This document shows positions 34,101 to 45,163 of a stretch of 64,000 bases of DNA, one piece after another. The position numbers were made by a program, and so were the translations under genes. A model generated the notes under the pieces. That model did not search any database and was not told the origin of the DNA. It saw only the letters and a list, made by a program, of their open reading frames with translations. Numbering within the stretch: position 1 is the stretch's first letter; every line of letters begins with the position of its first letter. This stretch comes from Hypericum androsaemum (taxonomy: Eukaryota > Streptophyta > Magnoliopsida > Malpighiales > Hypericaceae): assembly GCA_963995505.1 (NCBI GenBank), contig OZ023194.1:9792428-9856427 (forward strand). The letters run 5' to 3'.

Positions 34101-35589
34101 TTCAAGAAAGTAAAGTCCATTCCTCTGGATTCCTCTACCAATCAGCTTCGAAGTTTTCATGTCCTGAAACACCACCTGATCAGGTTCAAATATTACCCTA
34201 CACTTCAATTGTTTGGTAATTTTATTCACAGATAACAGCTTTGCTGCAAAACTTGGTATGAAAAGTACATCCACAGGTTTTTGATCCTTAAAGAACATCT
34301 TTTGTCCTAGGCCTGCTATTGGAACACTAGAACCATTTGCTACCACCACACTAGACTATTTCTTCAAGTTGGTTATATCAGTTACCTCAGAATTATCATA
34401 GGTCATGTGGTGATTAGCTCCAGAATCAACTATCCAATTTGATTTTTCATGATTGACTGTAGTAAAGGCCATTAACTGAGTACCTGATAATGATGAGGAG
34501 TTGCCAGCTTCTTCCTTGTTAGGTGCACTGGTGAGTCCCTTACTCAGATGTTGCAGCAGCTGTTGAGCTAGCTGCTCAATTGCAGATGACTTACTTTCAG
34601 GGACTCCACTGGTCGCATTATTTGCCTGATATTGGCTCCTATCTTCAGAACCTGCAAAGCTTTTTTCTTTGTTATTTCTAAGGTGAGGGTGCAAAAACTA
34701 GCACCTGTCCTTTGTGTGTCCCACTTTTTTTACAGTGTTTACACAACCGTTGGGATCGATTCCCTATTCCTCTGCCTCCTCCTCCACCTCTAGTTGATCC
34801 CTTGAATCCACCTTTGTCTCTTTGATCATTCTTGGCAAAGAAGGCACTTAATTCAAGGTTGTCATCTCCTTTGTCCTTGATTGAACTCATTATCTTTTTC
34901 CTTGTTTTTTCCTGCTGGATCTTAGAACATACACTAGCTAGAGAGGGGAGGTCAGAATTAACAAGTAACTGGGACTAAACTGATTCATAGTCAGTTTTGA
35001 TCCCAGACAGTAGCTCAAAAATTCTGTCTTGCTCCACTCTCTTTTGGAGAGTCACAAGATCAATGGTGGGAGGCCTGTACAAGGCAAGTTCATCCCACAT
35101 TGCTTTCATTTTTCCCAAGTATTCAGTAAATAGGAGATCACCTTGTTTGGTCTCAGATATACTCTTCTTTGGTTCAAAGATCCTATACAAATTGTTTTGT
35201 TGGCCATACATGCTCTTAATTGATTCCCATAATTCCTTAGAGCTATTGGCAAAGGAGAAAATATCATAGATCTTTGAATCTAAAGAATTGAGTATCCAAG
35301 TTGTTACCAGATGATCATTGGCTTGCCACTCGTTATACTCTTCTGCCAGTGGGCTTGGCTGTGCAATTTTTTCATTGATATAGCCTATCATGCCCTTCGT
35401 GTGTAGGTTCCTTGAAGCAGCTCGAGCCCACGACAGATAGTTGTGCCCTGTAAGTAGTACTGGAGTTAGCTTCAAGGTGATATTGGAGTCGGATTCACTC
35501 GTGGTGATCCTTTTGGTGGCCATTGAGGTTTGTGATGCTACTGCTACGGAGTCTACAGCAGTCTGGTTTGCTCTACTGATGTCTTCCAT
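31191..35589 (-). pseudogene. copia-2 gag-pol polyprotein, several breaks
   Basis: Gag starts at 35589 (MEDISRANQTAVDSVAVASQ) and contains LTGHNYLSWARAASRNLHTK and ELWESIKSMYGQQNNLYRIF; it stops at 34975. A damaged zinc knuckle follows (CKHCKKSGTHKG). Protease has NWIVDSGANHHMTYDNS. Integrase follows in the same frame after a TAG near 34353: zinc-binding HFRLGH and CESCKLAKQC, LVHSDLW, VFRTDNGSTYSKEF, QNGVAERQNRHLLEVARAL. RT (32482-31844) has YQMDVKNVFLQGRLEEEVYM, GLKQSPRAWYH and the catalytic VCIYVDDIVITGDN. RNase H has GYTDADWAGSIDD, SVEAEYRAMA and LFCDNQAATHIAA. At least four breaks separate the frames, despite the young LTRs. Confidence 0.9.
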
Positions 35590-35598
35590 TGGAAGATA

Positions 35599-35610
35599 GC
35601 TCTGATACCA
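35599..35610 (-). other. primer binding site of copia-2, initiator Met-tRNA type
   Basis: On the minus strand TGGTATCAGAGC directly follows the 5' LTR. This is the standard primer site of plant copia elements. Confidence 0.9.
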
Positions 35611-35922
35611 TGAAAGAACAAAAGATTACTTGTATTGATTGTGTTAATTTATGCTAGTTATAGCCTATGAATATATACACATCAATAGCTATACTAATTT
35701 GTACTTTCCTAATTACACATATACTAACTTGATATGATTCTAACGGCTATTTCCATATCTACATTATATACTAACCATGTTTGAGGCAATCTGTCGAACA
35801 GCTGGTGTGCGGCTGATTGAGGCAATCTGTCGAACAGCTGGCGTGCATATTTCCATCTTCATTCTTACGCCAGCTCAGCTCAGGCTCCTTCACTTCTTAG
35901 CTCAGCATCCTTCCTCTCAACA
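35611..35922 (-). repeat. 5' LTR of copia-2
   Basis: 312 bp, nearly identical to 30844-31153. The target duplication ACCTT follows on the plus strand at 35923-35927. Confidence 0.93.
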
Positions 35923-36429
35923 ACCTTTAGACGCCAAAGATGTGGTTAAGATTTATATAAGGGCAAATTACTCTCAAGTTGTTGACCTTTGGTCACCCTC
36001 CCCCTAAGGTCCCTGACTTTTGAAAAATGACTGTCCCGTCCCTAAGTTTTGATGATAATAGATTCTTGGGTTCCTGGTGCCGGAATATTCCATATTCTCC
36101 GGCGAACCCCACCTGAAAAGACAAAAATACCCCTCACACTTAAAAAATAAAAAAACCCTCCTTCTTCATCCCCTCTTCTTCTTTTCCAAAAATTTCCCTT
36201 TTCCTTTCCTCTCTAAGATCTCGATGGAATCAATAAGAGACGAACCTACTTCTTGTTGTGCTCGTGGACTCCTCCGAGCACAGTGGCCATATCTCCCCCT
36301 CCACACAAATCCGACCCGTACTCTGACCAAAAACCAACAGAAAAATAAAAACCCACAGAAAAAGAAATTGAAAAAATAACAAAAAAAAACTAGGTGTTGC
36401 TCGCTGAGAAGATGAAGGTGGCAGTGCCA

Positions 36430-36522
36430 TGGAGGAAGGGGAGGATGGGCTCATGGGCTTGGCCGAGGTCGAGAAGCAGGCCCAGGAGATTAGAAGCGAG
36501 CTCGTGGGCTGGCGGTTCTGAC
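36430..36522 (+). other. short open frame inside the Pack-MULE, possibly a second captured piece
   Basis: MEEGEDGLMGLAEVEKQAQE, then IRSELVGWRF and a stop, is a plausible protein-like text with a coiled-coil-like EVEKQAQEIRSEL. I do not recognise its source. It may be chance. Confidence 0.25.
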
Positions 36523-36529
36523 GAGGTCA

Positions 36530-36768
36530 CTCAATCCGGTCTCCGGCGGTGTCCGGTGGTGGTCATCGAGGAACCTCTGGCTCATGGAGTAGAACAACTC
36601 AAGGGCGGGAAATGTGTTGCAGAGCTCAGGGATCTCGTCATAGCTAAACCCAAAGCCTAGATCCAAATAGCCCTTAAGCTAGTTGAGGTCCTCGTCGGTG
36701 AGGCTCTTGGTCCTCGTCAGGTCGTCCACGCTGGTGAGCTCCACCACGTACCCCTCCAACCCTTAAGC
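36530..36768 (-). pseudogene. captured fragment of a DUF1685-family gene
   Basis: On the minus strand this reads YVVELTSVDDLTRTKSLTDE, DLN-stop, then LKGYLDLGFGFSYDEIPELC, NTFPALELFYSMSQRFLDDH. That is the core of plant DUF1685 proteins (SLTDEDLxELKGxxDLGFGF, then PELCxTLPALELxYSMSQ). A TAG at 36679-36681 replaces the conserved Glu. Only one exon-like part is present and its C-terminal signature is missing. DUF1685 proteins have no known biochemical function. Whether the fragment is transcribed, for example as antisense to the donor gene, is unknown. Confidence 0.85.
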
Positions 36769-37275
36769 TCACCGCCGTCGTGGTATAAGTTTGCTTGGGC
36801 TTCGATTCTTTCAAATCCCATCTTTGATTCCTTCATTTCTAGTTGTTGCCAATTTATGTTGAACACATAACTTGGCTAATTAATTGGATATTATAGACAA
36901 CTGATGTTCTTTAGTTTCTGGAATTCCTTTTGAAATTTTTTTTATTTTTGGGTTAAAGTTGTAGTTTTTTGTAAGGTGTTCTAAAGTTTAATTTTGATTG
37001 TTGGTTGATTTTTTAGGTTGGTTATTTTAAGTTGGTGTTTTTTAGTTCTTGATATTCAAGAGATTAAAGGATAAATGGATTATTTATTTTTTTAGTAGGA
37101 GGGGCATTTTGGTGTGGGGGTTCATCAGAGAAAAAAGAATATTTCGACTCCAGGAACTCGATAGTCTATTATCATCAAAATTTAGGGACGAGACAATCAT
37201 TTTCCAAAAGTCAGGGACCATAAGAGGAGGGTGACCAAAGGTCAAGCACTTAAGAATAATTTGCCTTTTATATAA

Positions 37276-37674
37276 TTACCTACTTACTGACACTGGCTTT
37301 AGTTGTAAGTCAAATCACTTATCTAGTTGTAAATATTACTATAAATAAAATTCACGACACTAGATCATGAATTTTTATTAAAATAATTTTTATCTAATTA
37401 GTGTTGATTTTTAGATATGTTATTATCTTTTATTTATTAGGTGAAATTTGCTGGACCTGGATTTGGTATGGGGAAGTATAATCCCCGTTCCGTCCGGGTA
37501 GGGTAAAATAGTCAATAGGAGAATGACACGTAGGGAGAGAGGGAAGGGTGGGTTGGGGCGCTTGGTTCAAAATTTTTTTAAATCTTGTCCTTATTCGTAT
37601 ATTATACTGAAACAAATCAAACAGATATATTATATAACTAATTATTTCATTTTTTATATGTATTAATTAATATT
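37276..37674. other. spacer between Pack-MULE and minisatellite
   Basis: 37276-37325 continues the inverted duplicate of 48930-49000. The rest is AT-rich with a GC-richer stretch at 37480-37560. No gene recognised. Confidence 0.5.
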
Positions 37675-38555
37675 ATCGTAACCGGGCATGTCATTTCACA
37701 TAGTCGGACATGTCATTTAAGTCATAGCCGAGCATAACATTTTAGCATAACTGGATATACCATTTAATTTATTTTTTAATTAATTTCTTACAAGTTTCTT
37801 AAATATTATTCGGACATGCCATTAGACATAATCAGACATGCCATTAGACATAGTCGGGCATGCCATTAGCCGGGTATCTCAATAATTAATTATTTAATTT
37901 ATTAAATATTTAAAAAGAATGCATTTATACTTAACCGATGCATGCCATTTTAACATAATCGGACATGCCATTTAATAAATAATTGAATTTATTAGTTTAT
38001 TATTATAAAAGTTATTAAATATTAACCAGGCATGCCATTTACATAATCCGCCATGCGATTTTACTATAATCGGGCATGCCATTATACCGTACCTGGCATA
38101 CCAATTGATCGTAACCGGACATGCCATTAGTCATAGTCGGCGAGCCATGCCATTTTAACATAACCGGACATGCCATTTAATAAATAATTGAATTTATTAA
38201 TTATAAATTTTATTAAATTTTAATTGGGCATGCCATTTACATAACGCGCCATTCCATTTAACTGTAACCGGGCATTCTATTTTACTATAACCGGGCATGC
38301 CAATTGATCGTAACCGAACATGCCAATTTATTGTAACCGAGTTTGCTATTTAATCGTAATCCGGCATGTCATTTATCATAACCGGGTATGCCATATTATC
38401 ATACCCGGCATGTCAATTGATAGTAACCGGGCATGCCAATTTATCGTAACCATGTTTGCCATTTAATCATAATTTGGTATACCATTTATCGTAACCGGAC
38501 ATGACATTTAATCGTAACTGGACATGCTATTTATTCGTAACCGAACATGAGCAAT
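37675..38555. repeat. minisatellite, ~20-bp unit with GCATGCCATTT core
   Basis: About 880 bp of degenerate tandem repeats of a unit close to TAACCGGGCATGCCATTTA, with variants such as CGGACATGCCATTTAATAAA. Units vary from about 18 to 40 bp. Each contains or nearly contains the palindrome GCATGC. It has no coding frame. Confidence 0.88.
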
Positions 38556-38872
38556 TCCTAGAGAGAGGGGGGAACTCCGGGTCTTTTTTTTCTTTCTAGA
38601 TAGGATATGTTATTTTGTGGATTGGGGCTAGGTTTTATGGAGAACAAATTGGGAATTTTGATTTTGGATGGGAATGGTCCAAAGGAGGCACTTTTTCGTT
38701 GCCGATTTCATGGGCTTTTGGGCCGTCGTAGTCCATTGCGGGTTCTTTAGCATCTATCTTGTATTTTTGTATTGGCCATTATTTGCTTATAAGCCTTTCT
38801 TGTTGTTTTAGTCTTTTCCAGGCTAGAGAAGAAGTTGTTACTCAAATAGTAATTTTGATTCATTCTGGTTAG
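38556..38872. other. spacer, no gene recognised
   Basis: Mixed sequence without family features. 38700-38760 (GGGCTTTTGGGCCGTCGTAG) resembles generic retrotransposon text only weakly. Confidence 0.4.
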
Positions 38873-39070
38873 ACCTGGCCATTATTAGAATTCGATTTGT
38901 AATTCGATTCGTAAAAATTTTGATTCGATTTGTCTAAAATTCGATTCAAATTCGTCATGAGACAAATTGAATACAGTTTATGATTTCTATAATTTGTCAA
39001 ACCGGTAAATTAAATTCGAATTTAAATTCGAGTACAATTCATGTCAATTCGATTCGAATTTGTTCATTTT
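38873..39070 (+). mobile_element. hAT terminus fragment
   Basis: TAGACCTGGCCATTATTAG followed by ATTCGATTTG-type repeats matches the terminus and subterminal repeats at 20876-21016 (opposite strand). No partner end or transposase was found nearby. Confidence 0.65.
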
Positions 39071-39880
39071 ATGCAAAAAAATTTAAAAAGTATCGAGAAG
39101 TGCTCAATTACTATCTAATTATGTCATCAAGTAGACCAAAAGATACATAGACAACTTAATTTGTTACATAAAATGCAAGTCTAATTTTAATTTCTTTCTT
39201 TTTTCCCCATAATATTAAACATTAAACCTTAATTTTGATAGGGTAAAAGGGTAAGGGTAGGGTAGGAATTCATAGGATTCATACCCTACCCTAGACCCCA
39301 CCTCAAAAAGTGGACCCATAACCATACCCATACCCATACCCTAACCTAGACCCAGTCAAAGTCAACATACCCTTAACCCACAGGGTAAGGGTAGGATCCG
39401 ACCCTCAGGGTATGAGTATTTCTGCGTAAGATAGTAATTACCGGTGCAATAAGACAGATAATACTTACCTATTTCTATTAATAGGACATTCCAAAATTTT
39501 AGTAGGAAAATCAATGGAAATAGATTAGCTAAAAAAACCCGAAATTGGTTGGAATTACAGCCTAAGGAAGTAACTTGTAGCAATGGATGTATTAGCTCGA
39601 TTTGTTTCTTACGAATACTAATACGTGTAATAAATAACAAGTGTGATTAATTAATATGATAAATTATTCCCAAATCTCTCGTGTGAGGTCTCTATATTTC
39701 AGAAATAGATGAAAACGTCCTAGTAATGTGGTTAAAATTATACTATCGGGTCCCTTGCTGATAACGCCATCAATCATTGTTTTCAAGTAAATGACTTTTA
39801 TGTCCTTGCATAAATGAAAAAAATATTGATTTCCACTCTCTCCCTCTCCTCCGATCTCGACATCCTCTCCGGCTGTTCCT
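39071..39880. other. AT-rich spacer with TACCC-rich low-complexity stretch
   Basis: 39240-39420 is rich in GGGTAAGGGTAGGGTA and its complement, with weak internal dyad symmetry. It may be a subterminal part of the hAT relic. No gene recognised. Confidence 0.4.
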
Positions 39881-39884
39881 CTTA

Positions 39885-39990
39885 AAACTACATTGACCCC
39901 TCAAGATCATCCAGGTCGGGATCACGCTCTCCAACGAGCACGGAAACCTCGCTGATGTCAGCGGCGGGGCACAGGTCATCTGGGAGCTCG
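39885..39990 (+). pseudogene. CAF1-type deadenylase gene fragment, copy 1
   Basis: The plus strand reads KLH-stop-PLKIIQVGITLS, then NEHGNLADVSGGAQVIWEL. This resembles the exonuclease start of plant CCR4-associated factor 1 (NVDxLxLIQVGLTLSDxxGNLPD...WEFNF), a catalytic subunit of the CCR4-NOT mRNA deadenylase. The catalytic DTEFPG motif and everything downstream are absent. A second damaged copy lies at 50495-50640. Confidence 0.6.
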
Positions 39991-40275
39991 TTGCTCGTCA
40001 CCCAAAGCTCGGCATTATGGACTCACCGAACTGGCAGAAAACAAACAAAACTATTGTCCCATCAATCGAACCTTTGACTATAACTACGGCCTATACCAGC
40101 AAAACAACTACTTTATAAATAAGAATTTCTTTATTAGGCTAGCCTACTTGGTTAGAGTACTTAAGTTAAAATCAAGCTTACATTCTAAATTATTTTGGAT
40201 TTAGGGGGTGAGTTATAGGCTTACGCGGAATGCAATAAAAGATTCACAAAATACACTACTATAATTAATCTCCTC

Positions 40276-40283
40276 TATAAAAA
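40276..40283 (+). promoter_or_regulatory. TATA box before the small secreted ORF
   Basis: TATAAAAA lies 68 bp upstream of the ATG at 40344, followed by an A/C-rich leader. The arrangement fits a transcribed gene. Confidence 0.5.
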
Positions 40284-40343
40284 CTCAATCAGCCCTCAAC
40301 TACAAATTCAATACTTACAAAAAGAAAAACAACCTGTGAAGAA

Positions 40344-40625
40344 ATGGCTCCTAAACTTGGTGCAACAGCAAGCTTATTGCTTGCTCTGATTTTAATCGCA
40401 GCAACTGTCACCCTGTCCATGGCGGATCCGAGCCAGGACAGGGATGAGCAGCTGGCCAGCTTAGCCGACGAAGCCAAGGCCCCGACTCGGAAGCTCAAGT
40501 CTCCAGAAGCTCTTCTTCATCACATGGATGGCGGTGCCTCTAGCCCCGCGTCTACGACCGACTCACCGAACGAGGACGAAGAAGAATGCCCGGCACGGCA
40601 GTTATCGTCCGGGCGGCTGTGTTGA
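40344..40625 (+). CDS. putative small secreted Cys/Gly-rich peptide precursor, possibly frameshifted
   Basis: 93 residues. The first ~27 form a signal peptide (LGATASLLLALILIAATVTL, then SMA). An acidic, Ser/Pro-rich middle follows and the frame ends ECPARQLSSGRLC. In the next frame the same DNA continues GGCVDYRGCCYGGILSCQ, then a stop at 40720, then DGCSSSCCGFG. That suggests a Cys/Gly-rich tail lost by a one-base shift near 40600, like the tails of secreted glycine-rich proteins. It has a TATA box and leader. I cannot name it. It may be a young pseudogene or a real short peptide. Confidence 0.5.
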   Translation: MAPKLGATASLLLALILIAATVTLSMADPSQDRDEQLASLADEAKAPTRKLKSPEALLHHMDGGASSPASTTDSPNEDEEECPARQLSSGRLC

Positions 40626-40760
40626 TTACCGTGGTTGTTGTTATGGCGGTATATTATCTTGTCAGGTACAAGCTAGGCGTGGGCGGCAAAGTGGGGGGAG
40701 GTGGGGCTGTAGGAGAACTTAAGATGGCTGTAGCAGTAGCTGTTGTGGATTTGGTCGTTT

Positions 40761-43648
40761 AGACGAGAGATCATTACGAAGTTGCATGTTTCCACATGGA
40801 GGAGTGATGTCATGGTGATTATGGAATTGAAAAGAGGAATTTAATTAGATGGATGGATGATCAAATGCCCAAGTATATATTTAGATATAAGAATAATCAG
40901 ATTATTATGTGCAAATGAGATGTGCTCTTACACAATATATGCATACGGTTATTGATTGTCTCTTTTTCAATACATGTCCTTTCTTTAGAAGAGATTGTGC
41001 TATATGAACTCTGCAACAAGTAGAACACCTTAGATTTAAACTCCACACTTCCAAAAACAAAAACAAAAACTTGTCCAATTCATTATATGGATCAAAGGTC
41101 CATGAAATCAACTCCATCTTCCTATCAAGTATAGCTTTGATGCGTAAGGAATTTCATGCAGATTTGATCATTCAACTAGATGAATTGAACTGTTGAATTC
41201 ATGAGATTGCAACTCCGTTTACCGATTGTTCTCAACCAAATAGTTGGTTTAGATTTTACAGATTAATTACGTTTTGCTCTTGTCAAAATTCATTAGATCC
41301 TAAGATCCAAAATTTTAAAAAGTACAATAGGCCAAAGTACCAAATGCAATTAACTCTTAATTTTGTTTAAATGTTTTCATTTTTCCAGAGATTCGCATTG
41401 ATTTTTGAAAGTGTAAGTTTCTAAATTTTTTTAAAATTGATTTTTATCTGTTGTAAGTTTTTACCTTTCTAGAACTTTTGGGATTCAGTTCTAAGGATTA
41501 TAAAAGATGTTAAAACATGGACGTTCTTCAAACTTCAAATCGAAGTGTCACGATAGCTCAGAACCGAAGTTTTGATTTCATATCAAACGAGGATACATCA
41601 ATCAAAACTTCACTTATAGAAGAAATACATCAAAGAGAAGTTCTTTTTCTTGCAGGTTTGTCATCGCTCACAAGATAAAACAATCAAAGAAAAAGTCTAT
41701 TTTGGTGTCCTATGATATCTCCGAAAATCATATCAGTATCTTGTGCTTCAAAACTAATCAATCGAGTCAAACCTCAGCCAATTAATATCACTTAGTTCTA
41801 CGGGCAGCTTCTCAGACCTGCCTGAACCGAGCTTGTTGAAACGACGTTGTTTTAGTAACGACATAATGCGCCACTTCAGATTTTCTAGCATACATGTACA
41901 CATGACATGAAAAGGTGGCAAAATATTAAAATAATCACTGATTTATTTTTAATATATTTTAAAACCCATCATTGACAATCAGATTTCTTAGTCAGACCTG
42001 CCGGAAAATTTTCAAGCTAAAACTCTTTTTCTTTATCGCACTATAGCCATAAGTAGTAAAAACACGTGGATCAGTACCAAATCCGAGCCGGGTTTGAATT
42101 TAAATCCGGCTTCTGATTCAACCGGTGGTCAACAACATTGACAATCATATTTTTCGGTCGGGTCTGCCGGCTAAAATGTATCTTTTTTCTAATAAATATA
42201 TAGTTTAAAATTAGAAGTAATTAAATTATAATTTTGATGCCTATATATTATAATTTGGAATAAAATTAGATATATTGATAACCATTTGCTATTTTTAAAA
42301 TAAATAATTTATTTTTAAAATTAAAATTTTCAGTTCAACTGATGATTTGACCCGTCGAATTGGCCGATTCGGAGGATGAGAGAATGAAAGGAAGGAACTT
42401 AATAATTCGTTATGTTAAATAATGAGAATTTTGTACTAATAGTTTTTTGGTCTAGAAAATTTAGGTGGGTTGGCCTAAATTTCCGGGATCTTGACGGTAT
42501 TAGGATTCGATCCCTCCCAACACAAACTTAAGGGCGGACCCGTTTTCATCCTGCCACACTTGCATTTGTTGTTTTGTTACACCAAACAATTAAACTTACG
42601 AAAATGATTATTTAAAATTTGGACTTTTTGAAAAAATTTAGCGAATTTGTAACACTTCATCCGTAGCTTTAATATGGATTTAGTTGACAAATAGTTCAAT
42701 TTTGTAAAGGGTGAAGTAGCGACAATACTGCTCATTTCTCACACCTTTTCATGTAAGCGAATTTGTCTCTTTTTTGTCTCTTTTTTGTATTTTGTCTGTA
42801 TTTTCTTTTTCCATTAACTTTTTAGACACAGAGGATATAAACACAAAACCCCGATGTTTACTAGTCTTTGAAGCTACCCGTATATGTACCTACCAAAAAA
42901 AACTCAGAAAAATTTTGCAAAGGCCGATTTTTATAGTCGCTGAAAGTACCCCGATTTTTTTAAACCCAAAGCCCCTATTTTTACTAGCCCCTGCACCTAT
43001 TTCAATTTTTTAGAACTCAAGCTGAGAGAAATTTTGCAAAGGCCCGAAGGTACCCCCTATTTGAAATTTCTCCATATATAATGAAAACAAACTCTTCAGA
43101 AACTCTTCCAAAAACAAAATATAACCGACATAGAAATTTTGCAAGTGCCTGTTCCTCCAAGATATCTGTTCTCAGGTAAAAATTTCAACATTTACTAATA
43201 TTTTAAAACTGAGTTTTAACTCGGTTGCTTGTTTTCCCTAAAAAATTGCTTTAATTTCCCTTGTTTTGTTGAAGTGAAACTGGTTTTATGAGGGGGTTTC
43301 TTTTGTTTCTTAGATTGCCTTAATTTTCTTGAATTTTAACTGGGTTAATTGTAATATTTAATATTGAAGGTGCTCCAACATGTCTGTCTCATAATTTGCA
43401 AGTCTAACTCTATTTCTCAGGTATATGTCCTCACCTTCTTGTTTTCTCTGTTGCATTCCCTTTGCAATCTTTCAACTGAAACATGTCTCATAGTTAGCGT
43501 ACATGAGCTCTTTGTTCGTAAATTCATCGAATTCTTTTTTATGAATCTTTTTCTCAAATTCATAGTTAGCGTGCATGTGCATGTGTTCATCACATTCTTT
43601 CTCGTGTGTTAATTAACAAATATGATTTGTTAAAAAGAATTTGATAAA
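40761..43648. other. intergenic, AT-rich, decayed repeats
   Basis: No gene recognised. It holds a diverged TIR-element relic at 41690-41930 and scattered text such as CAACCGGTGGTCAACAAC near 42118 that resembles the element at 56381-57327. 42760-43110 has T-rich short repeats (GTCTCTTTTTT). Short ORFs here lack features. Confidence 0.5.
41690..41930. mobile_element. diverged relic of the 59153/44914 TIR-element family
   Basis: It shares AAAAGTCTATTTTGGTGTCC, AATCAATCGAGTCAAAC, CAGCCAATTAATATCACTTAG and a CAGACCTGCCTGAACCGAGC stretch with the arms of the elements at 44914 and 59153. Its right end is lost. Confidence 0.55.
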
Positions 43649-43775
43649 TGTTGAACTTTGGGTCATTAGTCACCTATTATTGGGCAAAAATGGACCCATG
43701 CTCATTAGGCCCAAAAGTCATTGGGCTTTTGGACCGACACGTGGCATGCCACGCGGCGCCATGTGGTAGAGCTAT
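43649..43775 (+). mobile_element. copia-1 family LTR fragment
   Basis: It starts TGTTGAACTTTGGGTCATTA and continues with GGGCAAAAATGGACCCATGC and GGACCGACACGTGGCATGCC, matching the first ~125 bp of the copia-1 LTR. The rest of the LTR is missing. Confidence 0.8.
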
Positions 43776-44913
43776 TACGATACTGCTTCGTTTAAGCTCT
43801 TGGTGCCTAGCTTCATCCACCGAACAAATTTTGCCGGCGTCCGAAACAAATTGACATGGTCTCTTGTTGAATATAAACCAACACAATTTATTTTTTCAAT
43901 GAATAATTAATTTCTAATAGAATAATTTTTTATTGTACGCACACAGCTGAATACCTTTGTATAATGAATAATTTTAAGTATTAAAATCAATATTTATTAT
44001 TTAGGTGTTTATTTTATAAATATTCGTACTAACAACGATATATGTATGTAAAATAAATTTTATGTAGTTCAATTTATTTTTGTTGACTTAAAAATCCCTC
44101 TGTAAATTAATAAACTATTGGATTTATTGATTAATTAATATATTTTAAAATTAATAAAATTGCATTATCCGGACATCATTAATTTATAGAAACTTTTATT
44201 TACCAACCTTTTTATATTTGTTATTTTTGGTAAAGTTCGAGGGGCGCTAGCTCACTAATATTAACCGCAAAATGACAAAAAAAGTACTCGTACAACAAGA
44301 CAAACTAAGCTCTTTGAGGTCATCTAAATACACAACAATTTAACTAGGCAAAGAAGAGCTCATTAATACATAATCAAGCCCCTAGGCAAAAAAGTTGTGC
44401 TATAAATCTTTTTAAATAAGAAATATGTGATTCAAAATTGTAACTCAATTTTAATTGACCTTAAGAATTGAGATGCATTTCTTTTGAAACTTTATGCTAG
44501 AACTTGAACAAATTGTGTGGATCCTTTTTGCTCATGCTTTCTAATTTCTCCATGTTTTCTGCCTTTTTTTTTCTGACCAGTGATTTGTCCCATTTTTGTT
44601 TGTTTAATTGGAAAAACTTGTGGGGCACTAGAAGGATGGAGAAGGAATTTGGGAACTAGTGATTTTGACCCCCAATTCGATTTCCGCTGTTCCCACGGCT
44701 AGTACGGACTTCAACGGAATTGCTGACGTGGCGCACGAGGAGCGGGCTGGCGTGGCGGAGTAGTCGTTAGCTGACGTGGGCCAGGAAGTTGCCCATGTGA
44801 TGGGCCTTGGGCCTTCTGGACCAGGGGATTTACTTGCACTTTTGTTTTTGTTAAGCTAATGGGTTGGAAATTCGACTGAGAGGAGATTGGAGGCAACTTG
44901 TAAGTTTAAACTT
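43776..44913. other. intergenic, no gene recognised
   Basis: AT-rich except 44640-44830, which is GC-richer (GCTGACGTGGCGCACGAGG) and may be a transposon remnant. Confidence 0.45.
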
Positions 44914-45154
44914 GGGAAAGTCTATATTATTTTTTTTTAGGAAAGTTTATTTTATTACACTATAATATCGTAAAAAATTATTTTAGTACCCTATGGTAAA
45001 AAAACTCATCAATCGAGTCAAACTACAGCCAATTAACATCACTTAGGTCCACAAATATCTATCTGAAACTGCTCGAATCGAGCAGCCACGTCAAATTTTC
45101 TAGCATACTTATAAACATGACATGGCAAGATGAGTGCTAAAATAGATTTTTCCC
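44914..45154. mobile_element. MITE of Mutator type, 241 bp
   Basis: It begins GGGAAAGTCTATATTA and ends AATAGATTTTTCCC. The 9-bp target duplication TTTAAACTT is at 44905-44913 and 45155-45163. Its arms share TAGTACCCTATGG, CAATCGAGTCAAAC and CCAATTAACATCACTTAG with the larger element at 59153-60237. Confidence 0.85.
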
Positions 45155-45163
45155 TTTAAACTT

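Larger units (their letters stand above)
30844..35922 (-). mobile_element. Ty1/copia retrotransposon (copia-2), nearly full length
   Basis: 5079 bp on the minus strand with LTRs at 35611-35922 (5') and 30844-31153 (3'). The target duplication ACCTT is at 30839-30843 and 35923-35927. It has a Met-tRNA primer site and a purine tract. The LTRs differ by about six substitutions and one 2-bp indel by hand alignment (about 98% identity), so it is young. All copia domains are present in order gag, protease, integrase, RT, RNase H, with frame breaks. Confidence 0.94.
35961..37266. mobile_element. Pack-MULE: Mutator-like element with captured gene fragment
   Basis: 1306 bp with long terminal inverted repeats of about 130 bp (35961-36090 and 37140-37266). 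Shared text includes GGCAAATTA, TTGACCTTTGGTCACCCTCC, GGTCCCTGACTTTTG and TTTTGATGATAATAGA. The 9-bp target duplication TTTATATAA at 35952-35960 and 37267-37275 is the Mutator hallmark. It encodes no transposase. The interior carries a piece of a host gene (DUF1685). An empty-site paralogue at 49020-49030 has this site once. Confidence 0.92.

Noticed and set aside
39240..39420. Telomere-like TACCC/GGGTA repeats
   Set aside because: The unit is not TTTAGGG and the run is short and mixed; low-complexity or transposon subterminal sequence is more likely.
42480..42540. Possible tRNA T-arm (GGATTCGATCCCTCC)
   Set aside because: No acceptor stem or anticodon arm could be folded around it; similar phrases are common in plant spacers.
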